Notes under the pieces: model-generated
Told to the model about the DNA's origin: nothing
Database searches by the model: none
What the model saw: only the letters and a program-made list of their open reading frames with translations
Made by a program: the position numbers and the translations under genes
Shown: positions 63,801 to 64,000 of the stretch, piece after piece
Numbering within the stretch: position 1 is the first letter of the stretch
Layout of the letters: the number at the start of each line of letters is the position of its first letter
NCBI GenBank assembly: GCA_002238605.1
Contig: MPMR01000013.1
Location: 62,001-126,000, forward strand
Reading direction: 5' to 3'
Length of the DNA stretch: 64,000 nucleotides
DNA from: BD2-11 clade cluster bacterium bin43
GTDB taxonomy: Bacteria; Gemmatimonadota; Gemmatimonadetes; Longimicrobiales; Gaopeijiaceae

Positions 63801-64000
63801 ACCGGGATGGGTTGCGGGGATCCCAGCGGCAGAGGGCTCGCTTCACGGGTCGCCTCGGGGCCCCAATACTCTTCCACTACAAGGTGGGCGTTCGTCCCGG
63901 ATATGCCGAAGCAGTTCACCCCGGCCACGCGCGGGCGGCCGGGACGATCCGGCCAGTCCATCATGTCCGAAGTCACCCGCAACGGCGCCCGATCCCAGTC
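54854..64000 (-). CDS. Type I polyketide synthase, 3' part (cut by window end)
   Basis: 3048 codons are visible and the frame is open to the edge. Order (with nt): end of a KS (64000-63880); AT1 (about 63470-62600) with GHSVGE, catalytic Ser at 63187, and KAFHS, suggesting malonyl-CoA; DH (about 62355-61480) with DHRVYGRVVAP, His at 62260, and LDGCFQ, Asp at 61741; C-methyltransferase (about 60900-60290) with EVGAGTGSAT at 60754; spacer like a structural KR half (60210-59600); ER (59500-58620) with HAGAGGVG at 59128; KR (58590-57900) with TGGLGGIG and NHAAAN; ACP (57740-57510) with GMDSL, Ser at 57634; KS2 (57420-56150) with DMACASS (Cys at 56911), EAHGAGSD, NIGHSE; AT2 (55730-54990), degenerate. 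No thioesterase. One methylating, fully reducing module plus an unfinished one. Confidence 0.93.
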   Translation of the reverse strand, partial: DWDRAPLRVTSDMMDWPDRPGRPRVAGVNCFGISGTNAHLVVEEYWGPEATREASPLPLGSPQPIPVALPAAVAHLPPPEPDIRARRTRVLPLSAKSEQALRESAGRYLAWLEDRAGELSGGAAAAELLADLAWTAGVGRSHFDQRAGIVFEDVGPLRRQLEALAESGDVPGPGTATRVAFAYTGQGSQWVGMGRELYETEPVVRAVMDRCEAVFRDERGTSLLDAMFGRSGDEDQLRDTAWEQPALYTLECALTALWASMGIRPDVVLGHSVGELAASQAAGVFSLEDGMRFACARGALMASMEDGAMAAVFAPAARVAEAVEAHSAASVGVGVSISGDNGTHQVISGPAEDVEAISNRFEAEAVRVRRLNTAKAFHSALVEPVLDVLEASLDASAIAPPTLTMVSNLTGRAVEAGELLDGSYWKRHARQAVAFASGVRTLADLGVDLVIEIGPRSVLAPMALSAWPASAEAPAALSSIAPPSGDAGAGGSTGGFAEAAAGAYQAGLPIRFEGLFAGEARRRISIPGYPFQRRRHWLEAPRRRRADAGHPLLGARHESARGEVTFETEVFASDPEWLDDHRVYGRVVAPGALYGAMAVSASLLEGSAPVVVEEVQLHNALVLTEEGSANGAGVDGREMQFVLDAPEAPAAHPFQIFSKGSDGEWTVHVEGRTSPGSRVPEAEGNIDLDALRARLSPVDVSAYYRARAGTGVDLGPSFRTLQRAWSGAGEALGEVSFPEGLGRNQLEVHPLVLDGCFQVVGAARDLEGPHGSVTYLPFGWERLWLTAGRLPDRVVCHVLMNEASRIAAESDGEAPEVLSGELRIYDPQGALLGGLSGYTVKRATRAALLSAVEGVKDLLYEVVWRERALPPGLPSADFFPAPASVKAGARMFADYLVDAGVDPDGRNALLTDLEHWSWAYALATLDRLGWQREPGSIVQPEDLRERLGVIPDHQRLFRRMLEMAAKSGVLKESDDGFVVVAGSEDPWPGVLPRDPDQYADVMAGRYAHGLTETGLFRRSGGALAEVLRGREDPLTLLFSSGEPTAADLYLKAPVARAANQMLEEAVRALVDALPEGRRLRIIEVGAGTGSATASVLPVLPEGRFDYMYTDISAGFFAEAEARFGDGDGSIEYRPLDIEKDPLEQGFAAHGYDLLLASNVLHATRYLEETLTHCRKLLAPSGQLIALENLSGLGWMDLTFGQLDGWWRFADDYRPHHALAGPAVWRRALGDAGFEAVEVLGVDESDLAGMPDKGVIVASGPARVQEPPGAWILAADQGGIAERLANDLAARNQTVVLAAGGEPEDERPDATGPGVFVTTLEMDRRESWRSLIESLPADVPLRGVAHLMALDGHGQDATTAEVAADVARGGTAALAMVQGVTDSGRNPDRGVWFVTRGAQVLERETGGQLAGAVLWGLGKGVAREAAHLQPRMIDLDPGERAADPDLANEFMYPDSENHIVHRFGRRRVARLIRAESDAERLALPDDPDWVLAPDPAGVFDRPFVLPLPARPLEPGEVRVAVEAAGLNFWDVFRSLGFIEEGLLGREMCGHVIQVGCGVSEAGVGDHVVGMGFGAFGPEMITHAELVAPAPERFPVTGLAAVPSAFVSAALSFEFTGLEPGERVLIHAGAGGVGLAAIQWVQAAGAEVFATASAPKQAYLRSLGVKHVFDSRTIDFGREILEATEGEGVDVVLNSLTGEGFIDASLSCLKRGGRFVEMARRDILSEEEMAAVRPDVPYHILELDVLKKTDPARVGRVLRGVMARIDSGELSPIIHSRWPLAEAGAALSFMRSARHLGKIVVTTPPLTGGRLRPDRTYLVTGGLGGIGCAVAEWLADRGAGAIVLNGRRPPDPDAEETVRSLRERGVTVEVELADIADGNAVDEMLARMDLRLPPLGGVIHSVGVLSDGALPNQTWERFEQVLWPKILGAWHLHRATLDRDLDMFVLFSSRVGVMGNPGQANHAAANAFLDQLAGHRRALGLAGQAIAWGAWSEIGEAAEQRERIDQRRSALGGRWFTPQQGIRAFDRLVRQDVTHSVVMAMDWGAFEEAVDERPPLLEELFSGASEAEPETASAPRDVLSRVRESPAAERENVLVSFLQGEVQAVLRLPSAPAPAVGFFDLGMDSLMAVELRNRLNRALSGAYTAPNTLVFDYPDIASLAAHLNGELGEDGAAAAAERQPVPAPGPQPEPASAPDASDEDDAIAIVGMACRFPGAPDLASFWSLLQGGADLVTDGRRDPGPWDGVAGDPAGPDDASRRGAFLEDIDKFDARFFRIAPIEARMMDPRQRLLLETTWHALEDAGVDPERLKGSNIGVYVGVGNGDYRDVAAMSGEAHGYLGTTMSVTAGRISFALGLTGPAIPLDMACASSLAAVHQAASALRHGEVEMALVSGVNAILSPDISTFMKEVGMLSATGRCSTFDAAADGFVRGEGCGVVVLKRLSEARAEGDRIWGVIRGSAVNQNGPSAGLTVPNGPAQERVIEEALARAGIAPAEVDYLEAHGAGSDLGDPIEVQAAAAVYGRERSPERPLLIGSVKTNIGHSECAAGVASLIKAVLAMNEGSIPKQLHFHDPNPHLAWDQLPVRVTSESMDWPSRPGRPARAGVSSFGLSGTNAHVVVEAGAVEGDASALAGAPRAAGPARTAPVELPGNAVELPVAGGEFVPRAMRVLPLSGKSPAALRELAQRYRTWLDEHEEELSAGGGAAETLLADMAWTAGVGRSHFARRAGLVFGDAASLLEGLNALLRADLGPEPRGMPEPPPPPRTAFVYTGEGSERIGMGRDLYETEPVVRAVLDRCDAVFGAERGGASLIDLMFGRAGAAGRLGDPEWAQPAVYSLACALTALWASVGVRPGVVAGHGVAEVAAAWAAGVFTLEDGLRIAAARGAAMSRPRVRMAAAAPAGDRSGPDPDPLAELEAVCSGMTFTPPEIAMVSELTGAVLAADAGLDGTYWRRQANAAHKTAGLTRALAGAEAELVVEVGPRPGAGPARLGMWPEAASRADSTSFAESVARAYEAGLPISFAGLFAGEARRRISLPGYPFQRRRHWFDPAR

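Overview
This is one contiguous stretch of high-GC bacterial chromosome with dense coding on both strands. The gene content points to a Gemmatimonadota-like organism or a similar high-GC Gram-negative: a SusC/SusD-type outer-membrane pair, planctomycete-type DUF1592/DUF1552 exported proteins, many lipoproteins and Sec/Tat-exported hydrolases, and a menaquinone pathway. The phylum is an inference from gene families; no rRNA, tRNA or other phylogenetic marker was searched. The two edge genes are cut by the window.

Layout. 0-14 kb: the end of a CocE/NonD hydrolase; a three-gene cassette (DUF1592 cytochrome-like protein, Tat-exported DUF1552 protein, exported ankyrin protein); a SusC-like TonB receptor with its SusD-like lipoprotein; two tandem paralogous lipoproteins; an exported metallo-beta-lactamase-fold hydrolase. 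14.5-22 kb: a MutM-like DNA glycosylase, a 24-bp tandem repeat, an AAA ATPase, then a ferrous-iron operon (DtxR-FeoA regulator overlapping feoB) behind a promoter carrying two matching palindromes, then exonuclease III and an AraC-type HTH fused to an O6-methylguanine methyltransferase. 22-33 kb: M16 peptidase, polyprenol/diacylglycerol-kinase-like membrane protein, a glycosyltransferase remnant in front of a PAP2 phosphatase, an Ig-like/N-formylglutamate-amidohydrolase-like lipoprotein, an ABC exporter pair, an M28 peptidase-like protein, a membrane-anchored hendecad coiled coil, and a cyclase-family lipoprotein. 33-39 kb: a translationally coupled DUF4212 / sodium-solute symporter / D-aminoacylase-like operon, then a Tat-exported aminotransferase with a CPBP membrane protease. 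39.5-46 kb: menaquinone genes menF-menD-menB-menA-menE. 46-51 kb: tyrS, a small unknown gene, purE, greA and a beta-propeller protein.

51-64 kb is a secondary-metabolism or lipid locus. A large type I polyketide synthase enters from the right edge on the minus strand. The visible order is KS end, AT, DH, C-methyltransferase, a spacer resembling a structural ketoreductase half, ER, KR, ACP, then a second KS followed by a visibly broken AT, after which the protein stops without ACP or release domain. Its stop codon overlaps the start of an NCS2-type permease that carries a C-terminal region resembling an RsbW-type ATPase fold. Facing this operon are a discrete acyl carrier protein with its own recognisable promoter and an alpha/beta hydrolase, which could supply the carrier and release functions missing from the last module. 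This locus is the best candidate in the window for something undescribed.
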